A DNA stretch of 17,054 nucleotides from NCBI GenBank assembly GCA_002327305.1, contig DCUZ01000098.1, forward strand, positions 1 to 17,054. Direction: 5' to 3'. A model generated the notes under the pieces. It searched no databases, was not told where the DNA came from, and was given only the letters and a program-made list of their open reading frames with translations. Each line of letters begins with the position of its first letter. Position 1 is the stretch's first letter. Position numbers and translations under genes: made by a program. Shown here in pieces: positions 1 through 7,501 of this stretch. This stretch comes from Holophagales bacterium UBA2201. GTDB taxonomy: Bacteria > Acidobacteriota > Thermoanaerobaculia > UBA2201.

Positions 1-1902
1 GTAGCCGCCGGAGAAGATGTGGGCGAAATAGGGGCTGCGGTACCGGGAGATGATCTCCGGGATGAGACCCAGGCGGTCGAGGGCGGCCTTCTCGAAGGCG
101 TTGGCGTCCTTCTCGTCGGCGACGGTTAGGGTGTGCCAGTCCAGGTCGAGGAAGGAGGCCGCCAGGTATTCCGTGGCGGCGAACCCCTGGTTGAAGAGGG
201 AGGCGGCCTGGATCTTGTCGATGAGGTCCTGGGGGATCGGTTCGCCGGTCTTGTAGTGCTTCGCGTAGGTGCGGAGCACCACGGGCTCGAGGGCCCAGTT
301 CTCCATGATCTGCGAGGGGAGCTCCACGAAATCGGTGGCCACGCTGGTGCCGCTGAGGCGCTCATAGGTGCAGTCCGAGAGGAGGCCGTGGAGGGCGTGC
401 CCGAACTCGTGGAAGAGGGTCTCCACCTCATCGAAGGTCAACAGGGACGGCTTGTCCGCCGTGGGCTTGGTGAAGTTGCCCACGTTGAAGACCACGGGGA
501 TCACGCTCTTGCCGCCGCGGCGCGACTGCTTGCGCAATTCGTCCATCCAGGCCCCGCCCCGCTTGCTCGCGCGCGGGAAATAATCGTTGTAAAAGACCCC
601 GATGACGCGGCCGTCCGCCTCCCGCACCTCGTAGGCCTTCATGTCGGGGTGGTAGAGGGGCAGGTCGTTGCGCTCGACGAACCGCAGGCCCCACAATTTG
701 TTGGCGGTGTCGAAGACCCCCGCGATGACGTTCTCGAGCTGGAAGTAGGGCTTGAGGACCTCGTCGTCGAGGGCGTATTTCTCCTTCCGGAGCCGCTCGG
801 CGTAGAACCACCAGTCGGAGGGCTTGAGATCGCCTGCGTATCCGTCGGCGTTCAGCATCGCCTTGAAGGTGGCGGCCTCCTCCTTCGCCTTGGCCAGGGA
901 GGGGCCCCACAGACGCACCAGAAGCTCGTTCACCGCCTCGGGGGTCTTGGCCATGTTGTCGTCGAGGACCCAGGCCGCGTAGGTGGGGAACCCCAGCAGG
1001 TTGGCCTTGGTCACGCGCAGGGCCGCCATCCGGGCCAGGATCTTCTTGTTGTCGGCGGCGTTGTTGTTGTCGCCGCGGTTGATGTAGGCATCGTAGATCT
1101 TCTCCCGCAGATCGCGCCGCGTGGAGTACTGCAGGAACGGGATCCAGGAGGGCTTGTGGAGGGTGAAGGCCCACTTGCCGTCCATCCCGCGCTCCTTCGC
1201 CGCCTCCGCCGCCGCGGCGATGATGTCCTCCGTCAGCCCGGCGAGGTCCTCCTTCTTGTCGAGGACAAGGACGAATTCGTTGGTCTCCTTCAGGAGGTTC
1301 TGGCCGAACTGGACCGCCAGGGAGGAAAGTTCCTGGTTGACGGCCTTGAGCCGCTCCTTCTGCTCCGGGGCCAGGTCGGCGCCGTTGCGGACGAAATCAA
1401 TCCGGGTCTTCTTCAACAGCATCGCCTGCTCGGAATTGAGGCCCAGGGCGTCCTTCCGCTCCCAGACCGCCTTGATGCGGCGGTAGAGACCATCGTTCAG
1501 CAGGATGGCGTCCCCGTGAGCGGCCAGCCGCGGGGCGATCTCCTGGGCGATGGCCTCCTTCCCCTCGTCGGTGTTGGCGCCGTTGAGGGCAAAAAAGACG
1601 CTGGCCACGCGGGAGAGGAGCCCGCCCGAGGCCTCCAGCGCCTCGATGGTGTTGGCGAAGGTGGGGGGCGCGGGATCCTTGACGATGGCGTCGATCTCGG
1701 CCAGTTGGCGCTTCATTCCCTCCTCGAAGGCGGGGAGGAAGTGGTCGTTGGTGAACCGGTCGAACGGCGGGACGCCGAAGGGGGTGGTCCACTCGGTGAA
1801 GAACGGGTTAAGCCCGCCGGCGGGCGGGGCCGCGGGCTTCGGCGTGGTGGCGCAGGCGGCCAGCAGGACAAGGACGGGGAGGAGCAGGGCGCATTTGGGC
1901 AT
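1..1902 (-). CDS. M3-family zinc metallopeptidase, putative lipoprotein (3' end outside window)
   Basis: This is a thimet-oligopeptidase/peptidyl-dipeptidase Dcp-type peptidase, expected to cleave short peptides. The frame is open from an ATG at 1902 to the window edge, giving 634 codons. The HEFGHALHG zinc motif is at residues 498-506. H498 and H502 are ligands, E499 is the catalytic Glu, and E527 in VELPSQ sits at the spacing of the third ligand in Dcp. The N-terminus is a hydrophobic signal with lipobox LAAC (Cys17), so the protein is probably a lipoprotein facing the periplasm or cell surface. The sequence stops at YFAHIFSGGY, a conserved M3 stretch, so I estimate 60-80 C-terminal residues lie before position 1. 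An AGAAGGAGA Shine-Dalgarno lies 9 nt before the ATG and fixes the start. The gene diverges from the next one and has its own -10 box at 1973-1978. Family assignment is secure; the exact specificity is inferred. Confidence 0.93.
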   Translation of the reverse strand, partial: MPKCALLLPVLVLLAACATTPKPAAPPAGGLNPFFTEWTTPFGVPPFDRFTNDHFLPAFEEGMKRQLAEIDAIVKDPAPPTFANTIEALEASGGLLSRVASVFFALNGANTDEGKEAIAQEIAPRLAAHGDAILLNDGLYRRIKAVWERKDALGLNSEQAMLLKKTRIDFVRNGADLAPEQKERLKAVNQELSSLAVQFGQNLLKETNEFVLVLDKKEDLAGLTEDIIAAAAEAAKERGMDGKWAFTLHKPSWIPFLQYSTRRDLREKIYDAYINRGDNNNAADNKKILARMAALRVTKANLLGFPTYAAWVLDDNMAKTPEAVNELLVRLWGPSLAKAKEEAATFKAMLNADGYAGDLKPSDWWFYAERLRKEKYALDDEVLKPYFQLENVIAGVFDTANKLWGLRFVERNDLPLYHPDMKAYEVREADGRVIGVFYNDYFPRASKRGGAWMDELRKQSRRGGKSVIPVVFNVGNFTKPTADKPSLLTFDEVETLFHEFGHALHGLLSDCTYERLSGTSVATDFVELPSQIMENWALEPVVLRTYAKHYKTGEPIPQDLIDKIQAASLFNQGFAATEYLAASFLDLDWHTLTVADEKDANAFEKAALDRLGLIPEIISRYRSPYFAHIFSGGY

Positions 1903-1972
1903 GGGTCGGGTCTCCTTCTGATCTGAAATGGCATAACAGCGCCGGGATCGGCCGGCACCGGGTGGTCCGGAT

Positions 1973-1978
1973 ATTATA
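1973..1978 (-). promoter_or_regulatory. -10 box for the M3 peptidase gene
   Basis: A perfect TATAAT on the minus strand lies about 70 nt upstream of the peptidase ATG. It would give a leader of about 64 nt carrying the Shine-Dalgarno at 1911-1919. No convincing -35 is visible at 16-18 bp. This gene therefore uses a conventional leader, unlike several of its neighbours. Confidence 0.55.
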
Positions 1979-2012
1979 CGACTATTTTAAACCGAAGTTG
2001 CGTCCGGCGCCC

Positions 2013-2041
2013 TTGCGCGCGGAAGGCGCCCGTGCCATACT
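2013..2041 (+). promoter_or_regulatory. Sigma70-type promoter of the small lipoprotein gene, apparently leaderless
   Basis: TTGCGC (2013-2018), a 17-bp spacer and CATACT (2036-2041) precede a GTG start by exactly 6 nt, so transcription should start at the start codon. No Shine-Dalgarno is present. The -35 box lies between two GGCGCC palindromes (2006-2011 and 2025-2030) that could pair or act as protein sites. Confidence 0.55.
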
Positions 2042-2047
2042 ATCTTC

Positions 2048-2599
2048 GTGAGAATCCCGCGCCCACTGTACCCCCTTCTCGCCTTCGCGGCCTCCCTGGG
2101 AACGATCTCCTGTGGCCCGGACACCCGGGTGGCCACGGCCCGCGAATTCATCGAAAACTACTCCGAGGCCATGCTCCGCAAGAGCGCCCGCCGCGTTCTG
2201 GCGATGGAGGCCGACGGCCCGCTCATGCTCCGTTTCGCCCGCAACGCCGCCCAGCGGGACAAACTGGCCCGGTACGACCGCGACCAGCGCCGGGGCGAAT
2301 TGGAGCGCCTGTTCCAAAAAGAGGACCTCTGGTGGAAGGCGTGGTGCATGACCCGGTATGAAAACGAGCGCATCCACGACGACCACCTGGATGTCGGGGT
2401 GTCGGTCGCCGGAGCCCGGTCGCAGGTGGTCCTGGTCCGCGCCGACGACGGCACCCTCCGCCTCCATCCCCTGCCGGGGTGGGTGCATGCGGCGCCGGCC
2501 CAGCCCGGCACCGGAGCTTCCGCGGAAACTACGGAGGAAACTACCATGGACCCGTGGGCGGAGGAGGATGCCGGGGAGGAACCCGCGCTGGAGGAATAG
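2048..2599 (+). CDS. Small putative lipoprotein of unknown function
   Basis: This is a 183-residue protein from a GTG start. I do not recognise a family. The N-terminus (MRIPRPLYPLLAFAASLG) is a basic-plus-hydrophobic export signal, and Cys22 lies in LGTISCGP, which is a poor but possible lipobox. Residues 30-100 are charged and helical, with REFIENYSEAML as a typical segment. Residues 100-150 look like a beta-rich domain ending near LHPLPGW. The tail from about residue 155 is low-complexity and acidic (Thr, Glu, Pro). The overall shape resembles small exported proteins with an NTF2-like fold, but that is only an impression. The start is chosen because the -10 box sits 6 nt upstream. A hairpin follows the stop at 2606-2638. 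It diverges from the M3 peptidase gene and is not clearly linked to it. Confidence 0.7.
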   Translation: MRIPRPLYPLLAFAASLGTISCGPDTRVATAREFIENYSEAMLRKSARRVLAMEADGPLMLRFARNAAQRDKLARYDRDQRRGELERLFQKEDLWWKAWCMTRYENERIHDDHLDVGVSVAGARSQVVLVRADDGTLRLHPLPGWVHAAPAQPGTGASAETTEETTMDPWAEEDAGEEPALEE

Positions 2600-2605
2600 C
2601 GTTGC

Positions 2606-2638
2606 GGGCCGATACTGAATGGGATTTCAGACCGGCCC
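2606..2638 (+). terminator. Strong hairpin after the lipoprotein gene (terminator-like, no U-tract)
   Basis: GGGCCG (2606-2611) pairs with CGGCCC (2633-2638), and the inner arm CTGAA (2615-2619) pairs with TTCAG (2626-2630), with a small internal mismatch and bulge and a 6-nt loop. It starts 7 nt after the stop codon. No run of T follows, so it may be a 3'-end-protecting or Rho-assisted structure rather than a classical terminator. Confidence 0.45.
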
Positions 2639-2725
2639 TCAAATGGCGGGGATCGCTGCCGCCCCCAAAGGAGCCGAACACATAATGTCCTTCTTTACTT
2701 CCTATAATGATGGAAGATCCCCGCC

Positions 2726-2754
2726 TTGACCCATCCCCTCTGGGGGAGTATCAT
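2726..2754 (+). promoter_or_regulatory. Sigma70-type promoter of the defence block
   Basis: TTGACC (2726-2731), a 17-bp spacer and TATCAT (2749-2754) each match five of six consensus bases. The spacer holds a CCCC-TCT-GGGG dyad (2735-2745) that could be an operator. Transcription would begin near 2761 and give a leader of about 100 nt carrying the short ORF at 2798. A second TATAAT at 2703-2708 lacks a -35 and is the weaker alternative. Confidence 0.65.
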
Positions 2755-2797
2755 GGTAGACGGATCATTACTTAAGTCGCTGGCAAGGAGGGAATTA

Positions 2798-2872
2798 GTG
2801 GCAACGATGAAGGGCGCCACCATGCAGATCGGCAAATCATCTTGTCAAATCAAGGTGATTGTCAATGGCTGA
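2798..2872 (+). CDS. 24-codon leader ORF overlapping the methyltransferase start
   Basis: A GTG at 2798 is preceded by a near-ideal Shine-Dalgarno, AAGGAGGG (2785-2792), with 6 nt between AGGAGG and the GTG. The ORF begins MATMKGATMQ and ends in VIVNG. Its TGA (2870-2872) lies just inside the methyltransferase gene, whose ATG is at 2865, so the two overlap by 8 nt in different frames. Ribosomes ending here could restart at the ATG, which has only a weaker AAGGTG signal. That arrangement is typical of translational coupling or of a regulatory leader peptide. The peptide matches nothing I know. It could also be a chance ORF, but the quality of the ribosome site and the overlap argue for real translation. 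Confidence 0.5.
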   Translation: MATMKGATMQIGKSSCQIKVIVNG

Positions 2873-5800
2873 AAACAAGAAGCAATCGGTCCTCTCCCTG
2901 CTTTCCCAGTTCAAGGGCCTGGATCCGTTGAAACAGCTCCTCTGGTCCGAATTGGGCTACGACCGCGCCGATTCCCCCCTCTCCCGCCGAAAACTTGGCG
3001 AACCCCTGGCCCAGACCCTGGCGGACGATCCCCTCCTGTTCGCCACCGCGCCGGGAGACGATCAGTTCCATGTCCTCTACACCCGCCTTGCCGGCGACCG
3101 CCTTCTTCTGGGGGCCGAGCGCGCCCTGGTGGGGCGTTTGCTTCGTGAGCACCCATACGGCCTCTTTGTCTTTTCCAATGAGAACCAGGACCGCTGGCAT
3201 TTTCTGAATGTCAAAGAGGGGCCGGACGCCGCCAAGCGGCGCCTCTTCCGGCGCATCACCATCGGCGCCGACGAGCGGCTCCGCACCGCCTCCGAGCGCA
3301 TCGCGATGCTGGACATGGAAGGGCGCGAGGCCCAATCCGCCCTGGCCGTCCAGCAACTGCACGACCAGGCCTTCGATGTCGAGGCCGTCACCCGAGACTT
3401 TTTCAAGGAATACCAGGCCGTCTTCGAGCTTCTCCGCAAGCCGCTGCAGAAGCAGACCAAGGATGGGCGCTGGGCCCACGACTATGCCCTCCAGTTCCTC
3501 AACCGTATCATGTTCATCTACTTCATCCAGCGCAAAGGGTGGCTGGCGGGGGAGCGGGAGTTCTTCCGCGCCTTCTGGGAGGCCTATCAGAAGGGTGGCG
3601 GGCGGGACGCTTTCTTCGACCAGTGGTTGAAAATCCTCTTCTTCGAGGCCTTCAACAACGAAAAGGGGCTCCTGAACACCCCCAAACGCTCCTATCTGCC
3701 CCAGCCCATCCGCGAAGCGCTCTGGAAAGCCCCGTACCTCAACGGCGGCCTCTTCGAGAGGAAGGTGGACCTGGACGAGCGCCACCCCTTCACCCTGCCG
3801 GACGCCCTCTGCCGGCAAGTGTTCGAATTCTTCGAACGGTTCAACTTCACTATCGCAGAGGACAGCCCCCTGGACCAGGAGGTGGCGGTGGACCCCGAGA
3901 TGATCGGTAAGGTGTACGAGATGCTGGTCAATGTCTCGGAGGAGATCGATGAAAAGGGAGACGCGGGCATCTTTTACACCCCCCGCATCGAAATTGATCT
4001 CATGTGCCGCCTCTCCCTCGTCCAATACCTGGCCAATCACCTGGGCGAGAAGCACAAGGCCCTGTTCCATGAACTGGTCTTTGCCATGGAGGAGGATGAG
4101 AAAAAGGCGGCGGATGAAAAGGTCCGCAAAACCGGGCTGTGGGCGGCCATCGTGGACCTGCTTAGGAAGCTCACCGTCCTGGATCCCGCCTGCGGCTCCG
4201 GCTCCTTTTTGGTGGGGATGCTGGCGGTCCTTGACGATTTGCTGGGGCGGGGAGAGGCCCGGCTGGGGCGGGGGCGCTCCGCCTATGAGCGGCGCAAGGC
4301 CATCGTGGCGCAATCGCTCTACGGCGTGGACATCATGGAGTGGGCCTGCCACACCGCCGAACTGCGGCTCTGGCTGGCCCTCATCATCGAAGCCGATTTT
4401 TCCCCGGCCGAGCTCCAGGTGCGCCGCGAGCCCCTCCTCCCCAACTTCTCCTTCAAGATCCGCTGCGGGGACAGCCTGGTGCAGGAACTGGGGGGGATCA
4501 ACTTCGGCCTCCACCACTCCCACCTGGGCATCGAGGCCTCCCTGCGCTCCAAACTGGACAAATTCAAGGAGAAGAAGCTGGCCTTCTTCAACGGCAAGGT
4601 GAAGGGGGCCCTCCTGGGCGAACTGCGGCTGGAGGAGCGGCGCCTCTTCGACGATCTCCTCTTCGCCGAGGAACATGCCCTGGACAATAAGATCAAGCAG
4701 TTGTCCAACCAGATCGAATACCCGGAGCGGCACAAACAGGGCGGGATGTTCGACCTCAAACCCAATGGGCAGCAGCTCCCCATGGATGTGGAGAAGTGGA
4801 AGCGGGACCGGGACGACAAACGGGTGCGCCTCCAGCAGGTGCGCGCCGCCCGAAAGGCCCTGGCCGCCGCCAAAGAGGTGCCCTTCATCTGGGACATGGC
4901 CTTCGCCGAGATCTTCGAGGAGCCGCCCGGGGCCTTCGGCATCGTGGTGGGCAACCCCCCCTATGTGCGGCAGGAGGCCATCGCCGCCCCGCTGGTGGGG
5001 GGCGTCCTGGTGACCAAGGACAAGAAGGAATACAAGGGCAAATTGGCCCGCTCCGTCTATCGGGCCTTCCCCCACTTCTTCCAGTACAAGGAGGCCGGGG
5101 ACACGGCCGCCCGGAAGCTGGACGCCAAGTCGGACCTCTACATCTACTTCTTCTTCCACGGCCTCTCCCTGCTGGAGCCCAAGGGAGCGTTCTGCTTCAT
5201 CACCTCCAACTCCTGGCTGGACGTGGGATACGGCAAGGACTTGCAGGAGTTCCTGTTGCGCAACTGCCCGGTCCATCTCATCGTGGACAACCAGGTCAAA
5301 CGCTCCTTCGCCGACGCCGACGTCAACACCGTCATCGCCCTCTTCTCCGCCCCGGTGGAGGACCCCGCCAAGCCGCCCTTCGACCACACGGCCCGGTTTG
5401 TCATGTTCACCGTGCCGTTCGAGCAGGTGCTCCACCCCGTCATCTTCCAGGAAATCGAGGAGGCCCGGGAGCGGAAGAAGTCCGGCGAATACCGCCTCCA
5501 CCCCGCCCGGCAGGAAGACCTCCTGCGCGACGGCATGGCCGACGCGGGCGCCGAGGACGCCGATTCTGACGATGTAGGGGCGACCCGGCGGGTCGCCCAA
5601 TCCGATCAACGGGCGAGCCAACGGCTCGCCCCTACCAAAGCCGGCGGTCCGTTGATCAAATCCGCCAAATACATCGGCAACAAATGGGGTGGCAAATACC
5701 TCCGGGCGCCGGATATCTATTGGACGATCCTGGAAAAGGGCAAGGGCAAGCTGGTCCGCCTGGGGGATGTGGCCAAGGTCCGTTTCGGTATAAAAACAGG

Positions 5801-6542
5801 GGCGAATGAGTTTTTCTATCTCGATAAAGAGCAAATCAGAGAATGGGGTATTGAGGATGAGTTTCTTGCCCCTGTGCTAAGACGACCCCGGGAATGTGAG
5901 AGAATTTTGCTTAGTCCTAGTGACTTCCAATACAAAGTATTCCTTTGTCCAAGGGAGAAATCAGCGCTGAAAGGGACTTCGGCACTTGAATATATCAAAT
6001 TCGGGGAGAGGAACAAGCACCATGAATTGCCAACTTGTGCTGCAAGAAGGTATTGGTATAACTTAGGAAATCCGCGACCAATTCATATAGCAGCTAAAAT
6101 GACAACCAAGTACAGACATTATTTTCCTGTCTCAAGAAAGAGCATTTTAGTTGACAATCGATTTTATGAAATGAGTCCGAAGAATTCCACTGTCGAACAG
6201 CTTGCCGCATCACTAAATGCCTCTATCGTACCAATATGGTTAGAAAATTCGGGAAGAACATATGGGGGAGGGGGCGGGCCTCTAGATATCAAAGTGTATG
6301 AACTGAAGGATGCAATGATGCTCAATCCAGCACTTGTTGACCAGAAATTCGACTTCTGGAAGCAAGCGATCTTAAGGCGTCCTGTTCTACACATCTGGAA
6401 AGAAATCGAGCTAAGCGACAGAAAGGAATATGATGAGCAGTTTTTTGATATTTTAGGTCTTACAAAGGGTGAGCGAGATGCTGTTTATGAAGCGCTAATA
6501 TCCCTGGTCCGAAAAAGACTTGAAAAAGCCAAGAGCATGTAG
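2865..6542 (+). CDS. Large Eco57I-type N6-adenine DNA methyltransferase with C-terminal target-recognition region
   Basis: This 1,225-residue modification enzyme is expected to methylate adenine in a specific site using S-adenosylmethionine. Visible motifs are motif I LDPACGSGSF (residues 439-448), YGVDIMEWA (486-494), and the catalytic NPPY (697-700). A long charged, partly coiled-coil insertion lies between about 540 and 680. From about 970, FGIKTGANEFFYL opens a TaqI/Eco57I-like target-recognition region that ends with YGGGGGPLDIKVYEL. I see no PD-(D/E)XK nuclease motif, so cleavage must come from another protein, most likely the PLD-helicase encoded further on. The ATG at 2865 is chosen for the AAGGTG 7 nt upstream. 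Two oddities are a REP-like double hairpin translated as residues 904-924, and a drop from about 70% to about 40% GC after nt 5,790. It resembles the large methylases of DISARM-like and related helicase-methylase systems; exact subtype uncertain. Confidence 0.9.
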   Translation: MAENKKQSVLSLLSQFKGLDPLKQLLWSELGYDRADSPLSRRKLGEPLAQTLADDPLLFATAPGDDQFHVLYTRLAGDRLLLGAERALVGRLLREHPYGLFVFSNENQDRWHFLNVKEGPDAAKRRLFRRITIGADERLRTASERIAMLDMEGREAQSALAVQQLHDQAFDVEAVTRDFFKEYQAVFELLRKPLQKQTKDGRWAHDYALQFLNRIMFIYFIQRKGWLAGEREFFRAFWEAYQKGGGRDAFFDQWLKILFFEAFNNEKGLLNTPKRSYLPQPIREALWKAPYLNGGLFERKVDLDERHPFTLPDALCRQVFEFFERFNFTIAEDSPLDQEVAVDPEMIGKVYEMLVNVSEEIDEKGDAGIFYTPRIEIDLMCRLSLVQYLANHLGEKHKALFHELVFAMEEDEKKAADEKVRKTGLWAAIVDLLRKLTVLDPACGSGSFLVGMLAVLDDLLGRGEARLGRGRSAYERRKAIVAQSLYGVDIMEWACHTAELRLWLALIIEADFSPAELQVRREPLLPNFSFKIRCGDSLVQELGGINFGLHHSHLGIEASLRSKLDKFKEKKLAFFNGKVKGALLGELRLEERRLFDDLLFAEEHALDNKIKQLSNQIEYPERHKQGGMFDLKPNGQQLPMDVEKWKRDRDDKRVRLQQVRAARKALAAAKEVPFIWDMAFAEIFEEPPGAFGIVVGNPPYVRQEAIAAPLVGGVLVTKDKKEYKGKLARSVYRAFPHFFQYKEAGDTAARKLDAKSDLYIYFFFHGLSLLEPKGAFCFITSNSWLDVGYGKDLQEFLLRNCPVHLIVDNQVKRSFADADVNTVIALFSAPVEDPAKPPFDHTARFVMFTVPFEQVLHPVIFQEIEEARERKKSGEYRLHPARQEDLLRDGMADAGAEDADSDDVGATRRVAQSDQRASQRLAPTKAGGPLIKSAKYIGNKWGGKYLRAPDIYWTILEKGKGKLVRLGDVAKVRFGIKTGANEFFYLDKEQIREWGIEDEFLAPVLRRPRECERILLSPSDFQYKVFLCPREKSALKGTSALEYIKFGERNKHHELPTCAARRYWYNLGNPRPIHIAAKMTTKYRHYFPVSRKSILVDNRFYEMSPKNSTVEQLAASLNASIVPIWLENSGRTYGGGGGPLDIKVYELKDAMMLNPALVDQKFDFWKQAILRRPVLHIWKEIELSDRKEYDEQFFDILGLTKGERDAVYEALISLVRKRLEKAKSM
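5574..5635 (+). repeat. REP-like double palindrome inserted in frame in the methyltransferase gene
   Basis: A 62-nt element is bounded by perfect 10-bp inverted repeats, GTAGGGGCGA (5574-5583) and TCGCCCCTAC (5626-5635). Inside are two perfect 9-bp stems with 3-nt loops: GGGCGACCC/GGGTCGCCC (5578-5598) and GGGCGAGCC/GGCTCGCCC (5611-5631). The hairpins are near-copies facing opposite ways, each with a GTAG foot, as in REP/BIME elements linked to RAYT transposases. It is read through without a stop as a Thr/Arg/Gln/Ala-rich linker between the catalytic and target-recognition parts. Confidence 0.85.
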
Positions 6543-6551
6543 AAGGTGCAT

Positions 6552-7427
6552 ATGAATCCTGAGTTCATATCTTTTCTAGATCAGATCGAATCCATAAAGG
6601 CTGGACTTGAAGCGAAAGGGAGCACTGTCTGGTTTAGGGGAATTTCGCAATCGGCATATAATCTTAGTACTACGCTGCAGCGTGAAGTCAACAAGCTAAC
6701 CGAGGGTATATCCGTATCTGATGAAGAAAGAAATAGCTTGCTGCGCCAATACGGGAAATTGATATATTGGAAATTCCAGTCCTATGCAAGGTCACTACTA
6801 AATTCTCAGGAAAATACAAAGTACGGAATTTTGTTTAGGATGAGGCATCATGGTATCCCATGCAATATAATGGATTGGACCGAAAGTCTCACCTGCGCTC
6901 TGCATTTCGCCCAAAGAGCATGGAAGCCAGATCAGGAAGCGGCGATATACATTCTCGATCCCCAAGCGCTAAACGGGTTTGCCCTTAATCGATCAGAAAT
7001 AGCTTGTATTGATGATGAAGGACTGGGCAACTTCCCTTCACGCCTATGGCATCCAGTCAGCATAGAGAGCATGAACTTGCCAACAGTAGCAGTGCTGCCA
7101 TATCATAGCAATCCGCGAACAATTGCGCAGCGAGCCATGTTCACATTGAATGGTTCCTCCCTCTTGCCTTTAGAAGATCAGTTCGATGGCAAATTAGTAA
7201 AAGAAAATGTTCTGATGAAAATCTTGCTGCCATCTTCCATCTGTGAATCGGTGCGGCGATATTTGAGATTATCAGGAGTTGATGAGTTTAATTATTTTCC
7301 TGATTTTGAAGGTTTAAGCCACAAGATTCTATTAGATTTAGATAATGAAAGAGAGACGACGCGAAAGCAATTCCCGCATTTATTTTCAAAAGGAAATACT
7401 GGCGCTGATTCAGGAAATAAGGCGTAA
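6552..7427 (+). CDS. FRG-domain protein
   Basis: This is a 291-residue protein with the two hallmarks of the FRG domain: WFRG (residues 27-30) followed by a Ser/Tyr/Leu-rich strand and TLQRE, and RHHGIPCNIMDWTES (98-112) followed by ALHFA. The molecular function of FRG domains is not settled to my knowledge. They occur often in prophages and defence islands, so an abortive-infection or effector role is plausible here. The gene starts 9 nt after the methyltransferase stop. The ATG at 6552 is preferred over the in-frame GTG at 6546 because AGAAGG (6541-6546) sits 5 nt upstream of it, and this signal overlaps the previous stop, implying co-translation. GC is about 30-43%, far below the genes on either side apart from the adjoining 3' part of the methyltransferase gene. 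There is no signal peptide or membrane segment. Confidence 0.85.
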   Translation: MNPEFISFLDQIESIKAGLEAKGSTVWFRGISQSAYNLSTTLQREVNKLTEGISVSDEERNSLLRQYGKLIYWKFQSYARSLLNSQENTKYGILFRMRHHGIPCNIMDWTESLTCALHFAQRAWKPDQEAAIYILDPQALNGFALNRSEIACIDDEGLGNFPSRLWHPVSIESMNLPTVAVLPYHSNPRTIAQRAMFTLNGSSLLPLEDQFDGKLVKENVLMKILLPSSICESVRRYLRLSGVDEFNYFPDFEGLSHKILLDLDNERETTRKQFPHLFSKGNTGADSGNKA

Positions 7428-7489
7428 GGCAATCATAATGTCCAATTGCAGGTTCTGTTAAACCAGGTATATGAAAAAAACAGCAAGGC

Positions 7490-7495
7490 TATAAT
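7490..7495 (+). promoter_or_regulatory. -10 box of a leaderless promoter for the Xre-ImmA gene
   Basis: A perfect TATAAT ends exactly 6 nt before the ATG at 7502, with no Shine-Dalgarno between them. Transcription should therefore start at or next to the start codon. No clear -35 is seen at 16-18 bp. The 74-nt gap after the FRG gene is AT-rich and otherwise empty. This suggests that the Xre-ImmA/DUF4411 pair has its own promoter. Confidence 0.6.
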
Positions 7496-7501
7496 TATCT
7501 T

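Noticed and set aside
133..1926. A 597-codon plus-strand frame opposite the M3 peptidase
   Set aside because: The minus strand carries HEFGH and the full M3 pattern. The plus frame is biased antisense with no recognisable domain.
2859..2861. TTG as the methyltransferase start
   Set aside because: The ATG at 2865 is two codons later, has AAGGTG at 7 nt, and is the more usual codon.
2862..5834. A 990-codon open frame on the minus strand opposite the methyltransferase gene
   Set aside because: It is a shadow of the high-GC plus-strand gene. It has no motifs, has Gly/Val/Glu-rich antisense composition, and ends where GC falls. The plus strand has clear methyltransferase motifs.
2859..6542. Type I restriction (HsdM/HsdS/HsdR) assignment
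   Set aside because: The methylase is far larger than HsdM and carries its own recognition region. No HsdS gene is present, and the helicase has a PLD rather than an HsdR nuclease domain.
2681..7443. CATAATGTCC at 2681-2690 and 7434-7443 as possible boundary repeats of a mobile segment
   Set aside because: A shared 10-mer is expected many times by chance in 17 kb, and neither copy has an adjoining integrase, tRNA or extended match.
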